A stretch of DNA of 59,918 bases from Bradyrhizobium sp. AS23.2 (GCF_001908185.1 NZ_LGHM01000015.1:1-59918); one strand, 5' to 3'. Numbered from the stretch's first letter, positions 25,467 to 34,475 are shown. The notes: a model not told the origin generated them from the sequence alone. Numbers and translations: made by a program.

Positions 25467-26015
25467 TCATTTCTTGCGGGCTAATCGGGCCGGGTCGAAT
25501 TCCGGCTCAGGAACGAAGCCATCGCGATTGGGCATCCTGACCTTCGGCAGGGAGGCCTTGTCGAGCTTGCCGTCCGCAGGAACGATGCCGTTGAGGCTCA
25601 GGATGTAGGCGGTGACGGCATAGGTGTCGTCGGTGCTGAGCGAGCCCGGCGTCGGATAAGGCATCGCGCGATGAATGTAGTCGAATAACGTGGTCGCATA
25701 GGGCCAGAAGCTGCCGACTGTCTTGACCGGCATGTCGGACGCGAGCGTGCCCTGTCCTCCAACGAGACGATCCTTGATGCCGCCCTGGCCGTTGTCGCCA
25801 TGACAGGCGGCGCAATTGTCTGAAAATACCTGCTTGCCTTGCGCGACCGTGCCGCTGCCGTCAGGCAGGCCCTTGCCGTCCGGCCCGACGTCGATGTCCC
25901 ACAGCTTGATCTCATCAGGAGTCGCCCGCCGCCCGAAATCGAACGCCAGCGCGGGTGAGGCGAGCAGGCCGAAGGTGAGCATGCCTGCGAGAAGTCGCTT
26001 GTTATGCCAATACAT
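25467..26015 (-). CDS. Cytochrome c subunit of the SoxC-type dehydrogenase
   Basis: The 182-residue protein has a signal peptide (to about residue 24) and one haem c site, CAACH at residues 68-72, with a candidate Met ligand in HRAMPYPTPGSL. The single haem makes it a short SoxD/SorB-like partner; classical SoxD has two haems and is about twice as long. It would take electrons from the molybdoenzyme in the periplasm. GGGAGGG precedes ATG 26015, which lies 14 bp inside the soxC coding end, so the two are translationally linked. Confidence 0.88.
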   Translation of the reverse strand: MYWHNKRLLAGMLTFGLLASPALAFDFGRRATPDEIKLWDIDVGPDGKGLPDGSGTVAQGKQVFSDNCAACHGDNGQGGIKDRLVGGQGTLASDMPVKTVGSFWPYATTLFDYIHRAMPYPTPGSLSTDDTYAVTAYILSLNGIVPADGKLDKASLPKVRMPNRDGFVPEPEFDPARLARKK

Positions 26016-27273
26016 TGCGGACCCTCCCGGCCTCGTCGATGCTCCAGGTCTGCTGGGCGTTGTAGTGAAACAGCGCGTTGGTTCCCATCGCGGCGATGAA
26101 GGACTGCCGGTCCGGCTGAACATTGCCTTTGTCGTCGGTTGAACGGCTCACGATCCTGGTCGGCTTGCCGTCCCAGACCCAGTCCATCTGGAACCGCACC
26201 TGGGCCTTGGGTAACACTGGATTGCTCAATTGCGCCTGCGTCCAGGTCTTGGCGCCGTCGGTCGAGATCTCGACACTGGCGATCCTGCCATGGCCGCTCC
26301 AGGCGAGACCGGAGATGCGGTTGTAACCCGGTTGAATCTGCATCATGCCCGAGGGCTGAGTGATGACGGAGTTGGTTTCCATCCGCAGCTGGAACTGTCT
26401 TGCCTTGCCGTTGGCAAGCAGCTGCGTATAGCGCGCCGTCTCCCAGCGCGTCATCCAGGGCTGATTGCCGAACTTGAGGCGGCGCAGCCATTTGATGTTG
26501 AGGTTGCCCTCGAAGCCCGGCATCACCAGCCGCATCGGGAAGCCATGAGCGGGCCGCAACGGCTCGCCGTTCTGCCCATAGGCGACGAAAGCCTCGTTCA
26601 CGATCTCGTCGGTGAGGGGAATGCTGCGGTCGACGCCCGCGCCGTCTCCGCCCTCCGCAAGCATCCAGCTCGAGCTCTTGTCCCTGCTCACGAGGTCGAT
26701 CAGGAATTTGAGTGGCACGCCGGTCCATTCGTTGGTGCTGACCAGGCCGTGCGTGTTCTGGACCGTCAGCTCGGGATCGGCCTTCTTCCAGTTCTCCCAT
26801 CCGTTGCCGGTGCATTCGATGAAAACGACGCGCGAGATCGACGGCATCCGCTTGAGATCCTCGACGCTGAAGACCAATGGCTTCTGAACCATCCCATGGA
26901 TGAGCAACCGGTGTTGCGCGGGATCGAGATCGGGCACGCCGGAATGACTGCGTTCGTAGTGCAGGTCGGTCGGCGTGATGTTTCCCACCAGCTTTTGATG
27001 CGGCGTCTTGGAATTGATGGCATTGCCGGGGTCGATGTTGCGCTTGCCCGGACCGGCCTCGGGAATGCGATCGATCTTGGCGAACCTGGACCGTTCGCTG
27101 TGAGCGCTCAGATCGGCCCCGGGCCCGCGATCGGGGACGTCGGCAAGCGTCTCGGCGCCGGCCGCCTCAGTCGCGACCGCGCCCAGGATGCCCGCCGACA
27201 GGCCTCCCACAAAACCCCGGCGCGAAACGTTTGCGGGTCGTGGCAATAGATCAATTGGCGCCTTGGACGTCAT
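26002..27273 (-). CDS. soxC: SoxC-type sulfite/sulfane dehydrogenase, molybdopterin subunit
   Basis: The 423-residue protein starts with a Tat signal (SRRGFVGGLSAG, about 17-28), then a sulfite-oxidase-type Moco domain with the metal-ligand Cys in FIECTGNGW (about residue 154) and GFPMRLVMPGFEGNLNIKWL, and a C-terminal Mo-co dimerisation domain (VEISTDGAKTW, MDWVWDG). It would oxidise sulfite or sulfane sulfur in the periplasm, passing electrons to the overlapping cytochrome c. A strong GGGGAG site precedes the ATG. The rest of a sox operon (soxXYZAB) is not in the window. Confidence 0.9.
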   Translation of the reverse strand: MTSKAPIDLLPRPANVSRRGFVGGLSAGILGAVATEAAGAETLADVPDRGPGADLSAHSERSRFAKIDRIPEAGPGKRNIDPGNAINSKTPHQKLVGNITPTDLHYERSHSGVPDLDPAQHRLLIHGMVQKPLVFSVEDLKRMPSISRVVFIECTGNGWENWKKADPELTVQNTHGLVSTNEWTGVPLKFLIDLVSRDKSSSWMLAEGGDGAGVDRSIPLTDEIVNEAFVAYGQNGEPLRPAHGFPMRLVMPGFEGNLNIKWLRRLKFGNQPWMTRWETARYTQLLANGKARQFQLRMETNSVITQPSGMMQIQPGYNRISGLAWSGHGRIASVEISTDGAKTWTQAQLSNPVLPKAQVRFQMDWVWDGKPTRIVSRSTDDKGNVQPDRQSFIAAMGTNALFHYNAQQTWSIDEAGRVRNVLA

Positions 27274-27435
27274 ACGGTCTCCCCTATCGGTAAGCGTGCT
27301 TTACTTATGATTCACGTCGGAAAATCGCGGCCGCCTTTATGCCGTGACGTTTACCCAAGGCCGCTGAAATTGCTCGTTAGGTCTTGTTAGAAGCCGTGAG
27401 CACTCGCGGCCTCATTCGCTCGATCACTCGTTGGT

Positions 27436-27774
27436 TCAGGCCTCCCTGAATGCCTCGTGCGCGCGGGTCGAGTAGACCAGCGCGGCACCGGCATTTACCG
27501 AGATTGCGACGCCAAGCGCCTCGGCAAGCTCGGCTTCGCTCGCTCCGTGCTTCTTCGCTTCAGCGGCATGCACAGTGATACAACCGTCGCAGCGCAGGCT
27601 GATTGCAACTGCCAGCGCGATCAACTCGCGTGTCTTTGCATCGAGGTGACCGGTCTTCGCGCCTGCGCCGCTCAGGGTCGCGTAGCCCTTGACTGTATCC
27701 GGCGTCAGCTTCCCGATCTCGCCAACGCCGGCGACGACCTGGCGACGGTAGTTGTTCCAGTCGAGCATTGCCAT
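27436..27774 (-). CDS. AhpD-like carboxymuconolactone decarboxylase family protein
   Basis: The 112-residue cytosolic protein has the AhpD core: DAKTRELIALAVAISLRCDG and the redox motif C62-x2-C65-x3-H69 (CDGCITVH). Proteins of this group reduce peroxides or act as thiol-disulfide partners. ATG 27774 has GGAGG seven bases upstream. The AraC-type regulator starts 102 bp away on the other strand and is the likely regulator. Confidence 0.88.
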   Translation of the reverse strand: MAMLDWNNYRRQVVAGVGEIGKLTPDTVKGYATLSGAGAKTGHLDAKTRELIALAVAISLRCDGCITVHAAEAKKHGASEAELAEALGVAISVNAGAALVYSTRAHEAFREA

Positions 27775-27876
27775 GCTATCCTCCGTTCGTGTGTTGGGGC
27801 GTAGTTGGATGCGCTTGCCGCTCCGGGAAATGGCCGGGCGGCTCGGACCAATGTCCGGGCGGATCAAGGAGGCCGG

Positions 27877-28857
27877 ATGTCGGAGGCGGAAGCAGCCGAA
27901 TTGTTGAAAGCGATGGTGCCGCTGTTCAGAATTCGTCCTGTGATCGACGACTCGTGCAGATTTGGTGGCAGCTGGGAGTCGTTACACGCGGCAAACGGCA
28001 GGGGATGGGCGCAATTCCATATGGTCACGCGCGGTTCTTGCGTGGTCGAGAGGCCGGGCCTGGGCTCGCAGCGGCTTGAAGCTGGGGACATCCTCCTCCT
28101 GCCGCACGGAGACAGTCATCTGGTACGAAGCCAGGTGGAGGGCGTCGCAGGGCGGATGTCGACCGAAGTCCGAAACGGCGTCCGCCAGCGCGCGACGGTC
28201 GACGCTCAAATTGATACCGAACTCCTCTGTGGTCGGTTCTTGTTCGAAACGTCGGATGAGAACCCCCTGATCGCAGCCCTTCCCGACGAAATCGTCCTTC
28301 GCACGGCGGGAGAGCCGCTCCTGGAACGGTTTCGGCACCTGCTGATCGACATCCGTGACGAGCTGGATGCAGGACGGGCCGGATCGGAGATGGTCGTGGC
28401 CGATCTCGCGAGGGCCCTGTTCGTCATGATGCTTCGCGACCATCTTGCGGACAATGCCTCCGGGAATGGCACGGTGTCGTTGTTGCGGGACCGCACAACG
28501 GCCCGCGTCGTGCTGGCGATCCTCAATGACCTCGCCCGGGACTGGACACTCGACGAGATGGCGTCGGTCGCGATCTCCTCGCGCGCCACGCTGGTGCGCG
28601 CCTTTCAAAAGCACGCGGGGATCGCGCCAATGGCGTTCCTGTCCGATTTGAGGTTGACGATCGCGCGCAAGCGGCTCGCCGGAACCTCCGATCCGATTGC
28701 GAAGATCGCGGACGAGGTCGGGTATGCTTCCGAAGGCGCCCTGAGCAAGGCCATCATGCGCAAATACGGCATGCGGCCCGGCGCCCTGAGAGTGGCGTCG
28801 GGCCGTCAGGCGCCGGCCGTCAGCTGCGATACCAGCTCGCCAGATTCCAGGTCGTGA
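27877..28857 (+). CDS. AraC-family transcriptional regulator with cupin domain
   Basis: The 326-residue protein has an N-terminal cupin-type sensor (WAQFHMVTRGSCVVE, LEAGDILLLPHGDSHLV) and a C-terminal double HTH (WTLDEMASVAISSRATLVRA and IAKIADEVGYASEGALSKA). AAGGAGG lies five bases before ATG 27877, which decides the start. The domain pairing matches the AraC cupin_6 group, which often controls a divergently encoded oxidoreductase, here the AhpD-like gene. Its last 38 bp overlap the end of the convergent binding-protein gene. Confidence 0.88.
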   Translation: MSEAEAAELLKAMVPLFRIRPVIDDSCRFGGSWESLHAANGRGWAQFHMVTRGSCVVERPGLGSQRLEAGDILLLPHGDSHLVRSQVEGVAGRMSTEVRNGVRQRATVDAQIDTELLCGRFLFETSDENPLIAALPDEIVLRTAGEPLLERFRHLLIDIRDELDAGRAGSEMVVADLARALFVMMLRDHLADNASGNGTVSLLRDRTTARVVLAILNDLARDWTLDEMASVAISSRATLVRAFQKHAGIAPMAFLSDLRLTIARKRLAGTSDPIAKIADEVGYASEGALSKAIMRKYGMRPGALRVASGRQAPAVSCDTSSPDSRS

Positions 28858-30607
28858 CGTCCCATCCCGAGATGTCGGCCATGAGGTTATTGACGGCGCC
28901 GCCGACGATGTTGCGCGAGAGGATCGGCACGAGCACATTGGCCTCGCAGAAGATCTCGTTGACCTTGATCAGCAGCGCGGCGCGCTTGACCGGATCGAGC
29001 TCCTTCTGCGCGGCCTTGTAGGCCTTGTCGGCCTCCGGATCGGACCAGCGCGAGACGTTTCGGCCCAGCCATTTGTTGTCCTTGGTCGAGATCTCCCAGG
29101 AGACGCACTGGTTCAAAAACCGCTCCGGATCGGGCTGCGGCTGCGTCGTGTTGTACATCTCCATGTCGCAATAGAGCTTCGAGTAGGTGTCGGGGTTGCC
29201 GACGTCCGACGAGAAGAACACTGATGCGGTGACCGACTTGAGCTCGAGCTCGATCCCGGCGCGCTGGCAGGCCTGCTTGATGATGGCCTGCGTCTTCTGG
29301 CGCGGGGCGTTGATCGACGTCTGGAAGACGTATTTGAGCTTTTTGCCGTCCTTCTCGCGGATGCCGTCGGCGCCCATCTTCCAGCCGGCATCGTCGAGGA
29401 TCCTGTTCGCCTTGTCGACGTTGAATTCGTATCTCAGCTTGCTCGACTTGAACTGCGAGGGCTGGTTGACGAAGCTCGCCGTGGCGACGCCGCCGCGGCC
29501 GTAGATGAATTTCTGGATCGCCTCGCGATCGATCAGGAGATTGAACGCCTGACGAACGGCCGGATCGGACAGCGTCGGGTGCCTGGTCTTGATGCTGGAC
29601 CGCTCGCCGTCGACCTCGCTCCACGGGTCCGTCGTGTTGAGGATGATGAATTCGACGCCGCCGGAGGGCGTGAATTCCACCTTGCCCTTCCCGCCGGTCT
29701 CCATGCGCTTGAGGACCTCATCCTCCACCAGCAGGTTCCAGGCATAGTCGTATTCGCCGGTTTGCAGCACCGCCCGCGCCGCGGAGACGGCATCGCCGCC
29801 GCCCTTGACCTCGAGCGTGTCGAAGTACGGCTGGTTCTTCACGTGATAGTCGGGGTTGCGCTCGGCTCTAATCAGGTCGCCCGGCTTGAACTCGACGAAC
29901 CTGTACGGGCCGGTGCCGACGGGCTTCAGATTGCCCGGCGCGTCGCGCGACTTTGCGCCGGCATAGTCGCCGAAATGATGCTTTGGCAGGATCTGGCCGA
30001 CCGAGCCGACGAAAGGGTCGGCCCAGAACGGGGTCGGGGCCTGGAAGATCACCTTGACCGTGTGGTCGTCGATCTTCTCGACAGTAATGTCCTTGTAGGA
30101 TCCCGTGGTGTACGCAGCCGTCGCGAGGTCCGCGGCGTATTGCCAGGTGAAAACGACGTCGTCGGCGGTGAAGGGCTTGCCGTCATGCCATGTCACCCCC
30201 TGCTTCAGCTTCCACATCACGCTCATGCCGTCCGCTGCGAGGCCGCCGTTCTGCTTGGTCGGAACCTCGGCGGCGAGGCAGGGGATGAGGTTACCCTCCT
30301 TGTCCCAGCCGGCGAGCGGCTCGAAGAAGATGCGCGAGGCCACCTGGTCCTTGGTGCCGATCGCGAAATGCGGATTAAGCAGCGTCGGGGCCTGCCAGAG
30401 CAGGATCTTGAGCGGGCCGCCGCCGCCGGCTTTGGTCGGCTTGTATTGCAGCGTCGCATCCGCCATCGCCACGTCGTTCCAGAGCAGGATCTGGCTCGCG
30501 ACCGGCGCTGCGATCCCGACCGCAGCCATTGTCTGGATGAACGAGCGTCGCGATAGCGTGCCTTGCTTCACCTCCGCGATTAACCCGCGGATTTCGTCTT
30601 CGTTCAT
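28820..30607 (-). CDS. Peptide/nickel-type ABC substrate-binding protein (SBP_bac_5)
   Basis: The 595-residue protein has a Tat-like signal (LSRRSFIQTMAAVG, RR at 20-21) and a cluster-C binding-protein fold: GPLKILLWQAPTLLNPHFAI, GVTWHDGKPFTADDVVFTW, GTGPYRFVEF, and DPAVRQAFNLLIDREAI. Such proteins deliver peptides or similar compounds to Opp/Dpp-type importers. No permease or ATPase genes are adjacent, so it is an orphan here. A GGAGG site precedes ATG 30607. Its 3' end overlaps the AraC-type gene by 38 bp tail to tail. Confidence 0.9.
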   Translation of the reverse strand: MNEDEIRGLIAEVKQGTLSRRSFIQTMAAVGIAAPVASQILLWNDVAMADATLQYKPTKAGGGGPLKILLWQAPTLLNPHFAIGTKDQVASRIFFEPLAGWDKEGNLIPCLAAEVPTKQNGGLAADGMSVMWKLKQGVTWHDGKPFTADDVVFTWQYAADLATAAYTTGSYKDITVEKIDDHTVKVIFQAPTPFWADPFVGSVGQILPKHHFGDYAGAKSRDAPGNLKPVGTGPYRFVEFKPGDLIRAERNPDYHVKNQPYFDTLEVKGGGDAVSAARAVLQTGEYDYAWNLLVEDEVLKRMETGGKGKVEFTPSGGVEFIILNTTDPWSEVDGERSSIKTRHPTLSDPAVRQAFNLLIDREAIQKFIYGRGGVATASFVNQPSQFKSSKLRYEFNVDKANRILDDAGWKMGADGIREKDGKKLKYVFQTSINAPRQKTQAIIKQACQRAGIELELKSVTASVFFSSDVGNPDTYSKLYCDMEMYNTTQPQPDPERFLNQCVSWEISTKDNKWLGRNVSRWSDPEADKAYKAAQKELDPVKRAALLIKVNEIFCEANVLVPILSRNIVGGAVNNLMADISGWDVTTWNLASWYRS

Positions 30608-30983
30608 CGGATGACCTCCACCTCTCAAAGAAAAGTCGTCACCGGCTGAAACCCATCATGTTTCATCATGGACGAGGCGGCAATGCCGACAGGGCTGGAA
30701 AGCCGTGCGGCGAAATGGCAAATCGCGCGCACGGCAAAACCGCGTCGCGGAGGTGGGCAGCGTCTGCCTATGCCGCGTCGCCTGCAAACAGTCTCCGGCG
30801 TTCTGTTGGTACGGTTCCGGTTCTGCGCGCTCGTTTCAAAGGCGCTCAGCGGAGCCTTGATCTAGGTCAAGCCTGATCGTTCGGTGCCGCAGAGTGTGAT
30901 CGCCGGGTGCCTGTCGCTACTGGCGGTGCATCAATGCTGCAATCCGCCGGGACCGACGGCACTCCAACTGCAGGAGGATGCCC
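30608..30983. other. Intergenic region with a FixK/FNR-like box
   Basis: About 375 bp between divergent genes. It holds the TTGA-N6-TCAA palindrome at 30857-30870. Short open frames here are Arg/Ala-rich and unsupported. Confidence 0.5.
30857..30870. promoter_or_regulatory. FixK/FNR-like box
   Basis: TTGATCTAGGTCAA matches the FixK/FNR consensus TTGAT-N4-ATCAA with one change in the right half. Its centre is about 120 bp upstream of the Gly-rich protein gene at 30984, too far for a classical class II site but still intergenic. Confidence 0.5.
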
Positions 30984-31478
30984 ATGGTTCGTTACGGTCT
31001 GATCGGCCTCGCCGCAGCCATTCTCGTCGCGGCCAGTCTCGTTCCCGATGATGCATTCGCGCGCCGCGGTGGAGGCGGCGGTGGCCGCGGGGGTGGCTTT
31101 CACGGCGGCGGTATGCGCGCTGGCGGCTTCCATGGTGGCGGCATGCGCGCAGCTCACGTTCGGGGCGGCGGTGCTTATGCCGGTCGGGTTCACGGCGGTC
31201 GTGGCTATCGCGTTGCGGGCGGGCCGCGCCCCAGCCATCCGATAGCCGGCCGTCCAGGCCGTCCGGGTTATCCAGGTCGCCCCATCGCGGGACGTCCGGG
31301 CTATCCGGGCTATGGCGGCGGTTACTATCGGCCCGGTTGGGGCTACGGCGCTGCTGCTGTTGCGGGGGCGGCTGCCGCTGGCGCGTACGGCTACTATAAC
31401 AACAACTACAACAACAGCTGTTATTATGACGCCCGCGGCAACTACGTCTGTCCGGGTCAATATCCATACAACTACTAG
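30984..31478 (+). CDS. Gly/His/Tyr-rich secreted protein
   Basis: The 164-residue protein has a signal peptide (about 1-28) and a low-complexity mature part: FHGGGMRAGG-type repeats, then GRPGYPGR repeats, then a Tyr/Asn-rich tail ending in SCYYDARGNYVCPGQYPYNY. AGGAGG at 30972-30977 fits ATG 30984 (six-base spacing) and excludes the in-frame ATG at 30978. Such proteins are frequent in rhizobia and are thought to be envelope or periplasmic; no function is established. A hairpin with GACGGCG/CGCCGTC arms lies just after it (31493-31521). Confidence 0.7.
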   Translation: MVRYGLIGLAAAILVAASLVPDDAFARRGGGGGGRGGGFHGGGMRAGGFHGGGMRAAHVRGGGAYAGRVHGGRGYRVAGGPRPSHPIAGRPGRPGYPGRPIAGRPGYPGYGGGYYRPGWGYGAAAVAGAAAAGAYGYYNNNYNNSCYYDARGNYVCPGQYPYNY

Positions 31479-31570
31479 GACGAGCGAGAGGAGACGGCGG
31501 CGTTGAGGAGGCATCGCCGTCCTACGAAATCAGCCCAGCGGCCAAAGGCCGGCCAATCGAGATGCTCATC

Positions 31571-32116
31571 TCAGGCGCCGGATGCGGTTCCAGCAGTTGA
31601 CGTGAGCGCCAGCGTCAGGTGGACGACCTGCGGATCGACGCTGCGGCCGGTCTGGAAGCCGCATTTGCCGAGCACCTTACGCATCGCGGTGTTGTCCGGC
31701 AGCACATCAGCCGCGAGCTGCTTCAGCCCGGCCTCGCGCGCCAGGCCCGCCAGATGCGACGTCAGCATCGTGCCGATCCCTTGTCCCTGATACGCGTCGA
31801 TAACGACAAAGGCGACCTCGGCTTCGCCCGGTTCCGTAACGATATAACGACAGCCCCCGATGATGGTTAGCCTGCCTTCATCCTCGACGACTGCGACCAG
31901 CGCGACATGCCTGACGAAATCGACGTTGAGAAAGAAGGTCTTCTCATTGGCTGAAAAATTGCGCTTGGTGACGAAGAAGCGGCGCCGCAGCGACTCGGCG
32001 TTGGTGTGGTCGATGGCGGCGAGCATGCCGGCTTCGTCGTCCGGCTTCAGTGCGCGGATGTGGACTGGTCGTCCATCCCTGAGCTGTTCCCTTGCCGAAT
32101 ATGTGGCTGGCGTCAT
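31571..32116 (-). CDS. GNAT acetyltransferase, Pat-like domain alone
   Basis: The 181-residue protein is a single GNAT domain: VHIRALKPDDEAGMLAAIDH, RRRFFVTKRNFS, ALVAVV, AEVAFVVIDAYQGQGIGTML (acetyl-CoA P-loop Q/RxxGxG/A), and KVLGKCGF near the end. The sequence around SLRRRFFV and VRHVALVAVV resembles the acetyltransferase domain of Pat/PatZ protein lysine acetyltransferases, but the large CoA-ligase-like domain is absent. It shares a FixK/FNR-like box with the divergent DUF3141-pta-ackA operon, so control of acetate metabolism is a plausible, untested role. The start at 32116 has only a weak ribosome site. Confidence 0.82.
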   Translation of the reverse strand: MTPATYSAREQLRDGRPVHIRALKPDDEAGMLAAIDHTNAESLRRRFFVTKRNFSANEKTFFLNVDFVRHVALVAVVEDEGRLTIIGGCRYIVTEPGEAEVAFVVIDAYQGQGIGTMLTSHLAGLAREAGLKQLAADVLPDNTAMRKVLGKCGFQTGRSVDPQVVHLTLALTSTAGTASGA

Positions 32117-32167
32117 CGTGCGCCTCGCTGGTTGCAAGATGAGATCGGCGATCGTCGCTCCGCATGC

Positions 32168-32181
32168 TTGACTTAGATCAA
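32168..32181. promoter_or_regulatory. FixK/FNR-like box between GNAT and DUF3141 genes
   Basis: TTGACTTAGATCAA matches TTGAT-N4-ATCAA with one change in the left half. Its centre lies about 58 bp from the GNAT start (minus) and 65 bp from the DUF3141 start (plus), allowing it to serve both directions. Confidence 0.65.
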
Positions 32182-32239
32182 TGGTCCGTTTGCGAAGCCG
32201 ACCATCGTTCAGGTCAGCAGGCTCAAGGATGACAATTCC

Positions 32240-34447
32240 ATGACGGAAAAGCCAGCAAATCCAGGCGAAGCATTGCCCGGTATTTTTGCATCCGCATTTG
32301 AATATCTGCTCGATAGCGGTCAGCGCAGCGTCCTGTTCATGGACGTTCTGCGCCGCCGGGGCGAGCAATATCGTGAGCATCTCGCCGAAACCGTCCCTCA
32401 CGTTCTCAACTACGAGGTCGAGCTGATCGCGGATGGACGAAGCCTGAAGCGGCCGGTGAACTATGGGCTGGTGCGCGTCAAACCACCCGCCGGTGTCGAG
32501 ATCGACGCCGCGCGACGTCCCTTTGTCGTCATCGATCCGAGGGCCGGTCATGGTCCGGGCATCGGTGGGTTCAAGGCCGACAGCGAGATCGGCGTCGCGA
32601 TGAAGGCTGGTCACCCCTGCTATTTCATTGGCTTCACGCCGGAGCCGATGCCGGGACAGACCATCGAGGATATTGCCCGCGCCGAAGGCACCTTTATCGA
32701 AAAAGTGATCGCGCTGCATCCGGAGGCTGACGGCAAGCCTTGCGTGATCGGCAACTGCCAGGCCGGCTGGGCCGTGATGATCCTCGCATCGTTGCAACCC
32801 GAGCTGTTCGGACCGGTCATCATTGCAGGCGCGCCGCTGTCATATTGGGCCGGCGTTCGCGGCAAATTTCCGATGCGTTACTCTGGAGGCCTCCTGGGCG
32901 GAAGCTGGCTCACCGCGCTCACCAGCGATCTGGGCGGTGGCAAGTTCGACGGAGCCTGGCTGGTGCAGAATTTCGAGAACATGAATCCGTCGAACACGCT
33001 CTGGACCAAGCAGTACAACGTCTATTCGAAGGTGGACACCGAGGCCGACCGCTATCTCGAGTTCGAGCGCTGGTGGGGCGGCCATGTCAATCTCAACGCC
33101 GAGGAGATCCAGTTCATCGTCGACGAGCTGTTCGTCGGCAACAACCTCGCGGCCGGACGCATCAAGACCTCGGACGGAGAGGTCGTCGATCTCCGCAAAA
33201 TTCGCTCTCCGATCGTGGTGTTCTGCTCCAAGGGCGACAACATCACGCCGCCGCAGCAGGCGCTCGGCTGGATCCTCGATCTCTACAAGAGCACCGACGA
33301 GATCAGGTATTACGGCCAGACCATCGTCTACACTGTGCACGAGACCGTTGGCCATCTCGGGATCTTCGTCTCCGGCGGCATCGCCAAGAAGGAACACGCC
33401 GAGTTCTCCAGCAACATAGACCTGATCGACGTGTTGCCGCCGGGACTCTACGAGGCGACCTTCTTGGCGAAAGCCGAGGACACCGCCAATCCCGACCTGG
33501 CACAAGGGAAATGGATCATGCGCTGCGAACAGCGCACCCTAGACGATCTGCACGCGCTCGGGGGAAATTCGCCCGAGGACGAGCGACGTTTTGCGACCGC
33601 CAAGAAAGTGTCGGAGATCAATCTCGCCAACTACCGGACTTTCGTCCAGCCCTGGGTACGCGCGATGACGACGCCGCAGATGGCGGACTGGATGCGCAAG
33701 CTCCATCCTTTGCGCCTCAGCTACGAGATCTTCGGTGGCGAAGGGCCGCTGATGAAGGGCGTTGCCAAGGAGGCAGAAACGATTCGCGAGCACCGCAAGC
33801 CGGCCGCGACAGGCAATCCTTTCCTGAAAGCCCAGGAAGCGATGTCCGAGGGCATCGTCAACGCGCTCGACAAGTGGCGCGATACGCAGGAAGCGATGAG
33901 TGAATCGATGTTCCTGGCGCTCTATGGCTCGCCCGTATTGCAGGCGGCCGTCGGCATCGACCCGAATGCCGATCCGTCGCCGCACCCGGAGATGTCGGCG
34001 GAGCACCGCAAGGCTCTGGATGGGCGTATCGCCGAGCTGAAGGCGAGGATTTCAAGTGGCGGCCTGCGAGAGTGCGGAATCCGGGCGCTGCTTTATGTCG
34101 GCATGGCGCGTGGCATGGTCGACGAAAGAAGTCTCGAGGCACTGCGGCGGATGCGGAAGGAAGATACGGAATCGCCTCTGACCGTCGCCGAGTTCAAGAT
34201 GCTGGTTCGGGAGCAGTTCTTCATGCTGCTGCTGGACCAGGAGGCGGCCTTGGCGGCCATTCCGGCGATGCTGCCGCAGGACATGGGCGCACGCCGTGCG
34301 GTCTTCACCGCCATCCGCGAGGTGCTGTCGGCGGCCGGTGAGATCTCCGGCGAAACCAGAGATCGCCTGATGCGTGTGGCCGATCTGTTCGGTCTTGGCA
34401 AGGATGCGCCTGAGAGCTCCTTTCGTGCTCAGGCAAAGGCGTCATGA
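32240..34447 (+). CDS. DUF3141 alpha/beta-hydrolase, PHA-synthase-like
   Basis: The 735-residue protein is a full-length DUF3141 member. Its middle shows an alpha/beta-hydrolase core (PFVVIDPRAGHGPGIGGFK) and a nucleophile elbow GNCQAGWA with Cys near residue 173, like the G-x-C-x-G box of PHA synthases. A candidate Asp (VVFCSKGDNITPP) and His (ETVGHLGIF) follow. The long C-terminal half is helical and not recognisable. There is no signal peptide. The gene follows a FixK/FNR-like box and is 28 bp upstream of pta, so it belongs with pta-ackA-fabI. An acyl- or polyhydroxybutyrate-related role is inference. Confidence 0.88.
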   Translation: MTEKPANPGEALPGIFASAFEYLLDSGQRSVLFMDVLRRRGEQYREHLAETVPHVLNYEVELIADGRSLKRPVNYGLVRVKPPAGVEIDAARRPFVVIDPRAGHGPGIGGFKADSEIGVAMKAGHPCYFIGFTPEPMPGQTIEDIARAEGTFIEKVIALHPEADGKPCVIGNCQAGWAVMILASLQPELFGPVIIAGAPLSYWAGVRGKFPMRYSGGLLGGSWLTALTSDLGGGKFDGAWLVQNFENMNPSNTLWTKQYNVYSKVDTEADRYLEFERWWGGHVNLNAEEIQFIVDELFVGNNLAAGRIKTSDGEVVDLRKIRSPIVVFCSKGDNITPPQQALGWILDLYKSTDEIRYYGQTIVYTVHETVGHLGIFVSGGIAKKEHAEFSSNIDLIDVLPPGLYEATFLAKAEDTANPDLAQGKWIMRCEQRTLDDLHALGGNSPEDERRFATAKKVSEINLANYRTFVQPWVRAMTTPQMADWMRKLHPLRLSYEIFGGEGPLMKGVAKEAETIREHRKPAATGNPFLKAQEAMSEGIVNALDKWRDTQEAMSESMFLALYGSPVLQAAVGIDPNADPSPHPEMSAEHRKALDGRIAELKARISSGGLRECGIRALLYVGMARGMVDERSLEALRRMRKEDTESPLTVAEFKMLVREQFFMLLLDQEAALAAIPAMLPQDMGARRAVFTAIREVLSAAGEISGETRDRLMRVADLFGLGKDAPESSFRAQAKAS

Positions 34448-34475
34448 GGTCTCTCACGGCCAAAGGAGTGAAGTG

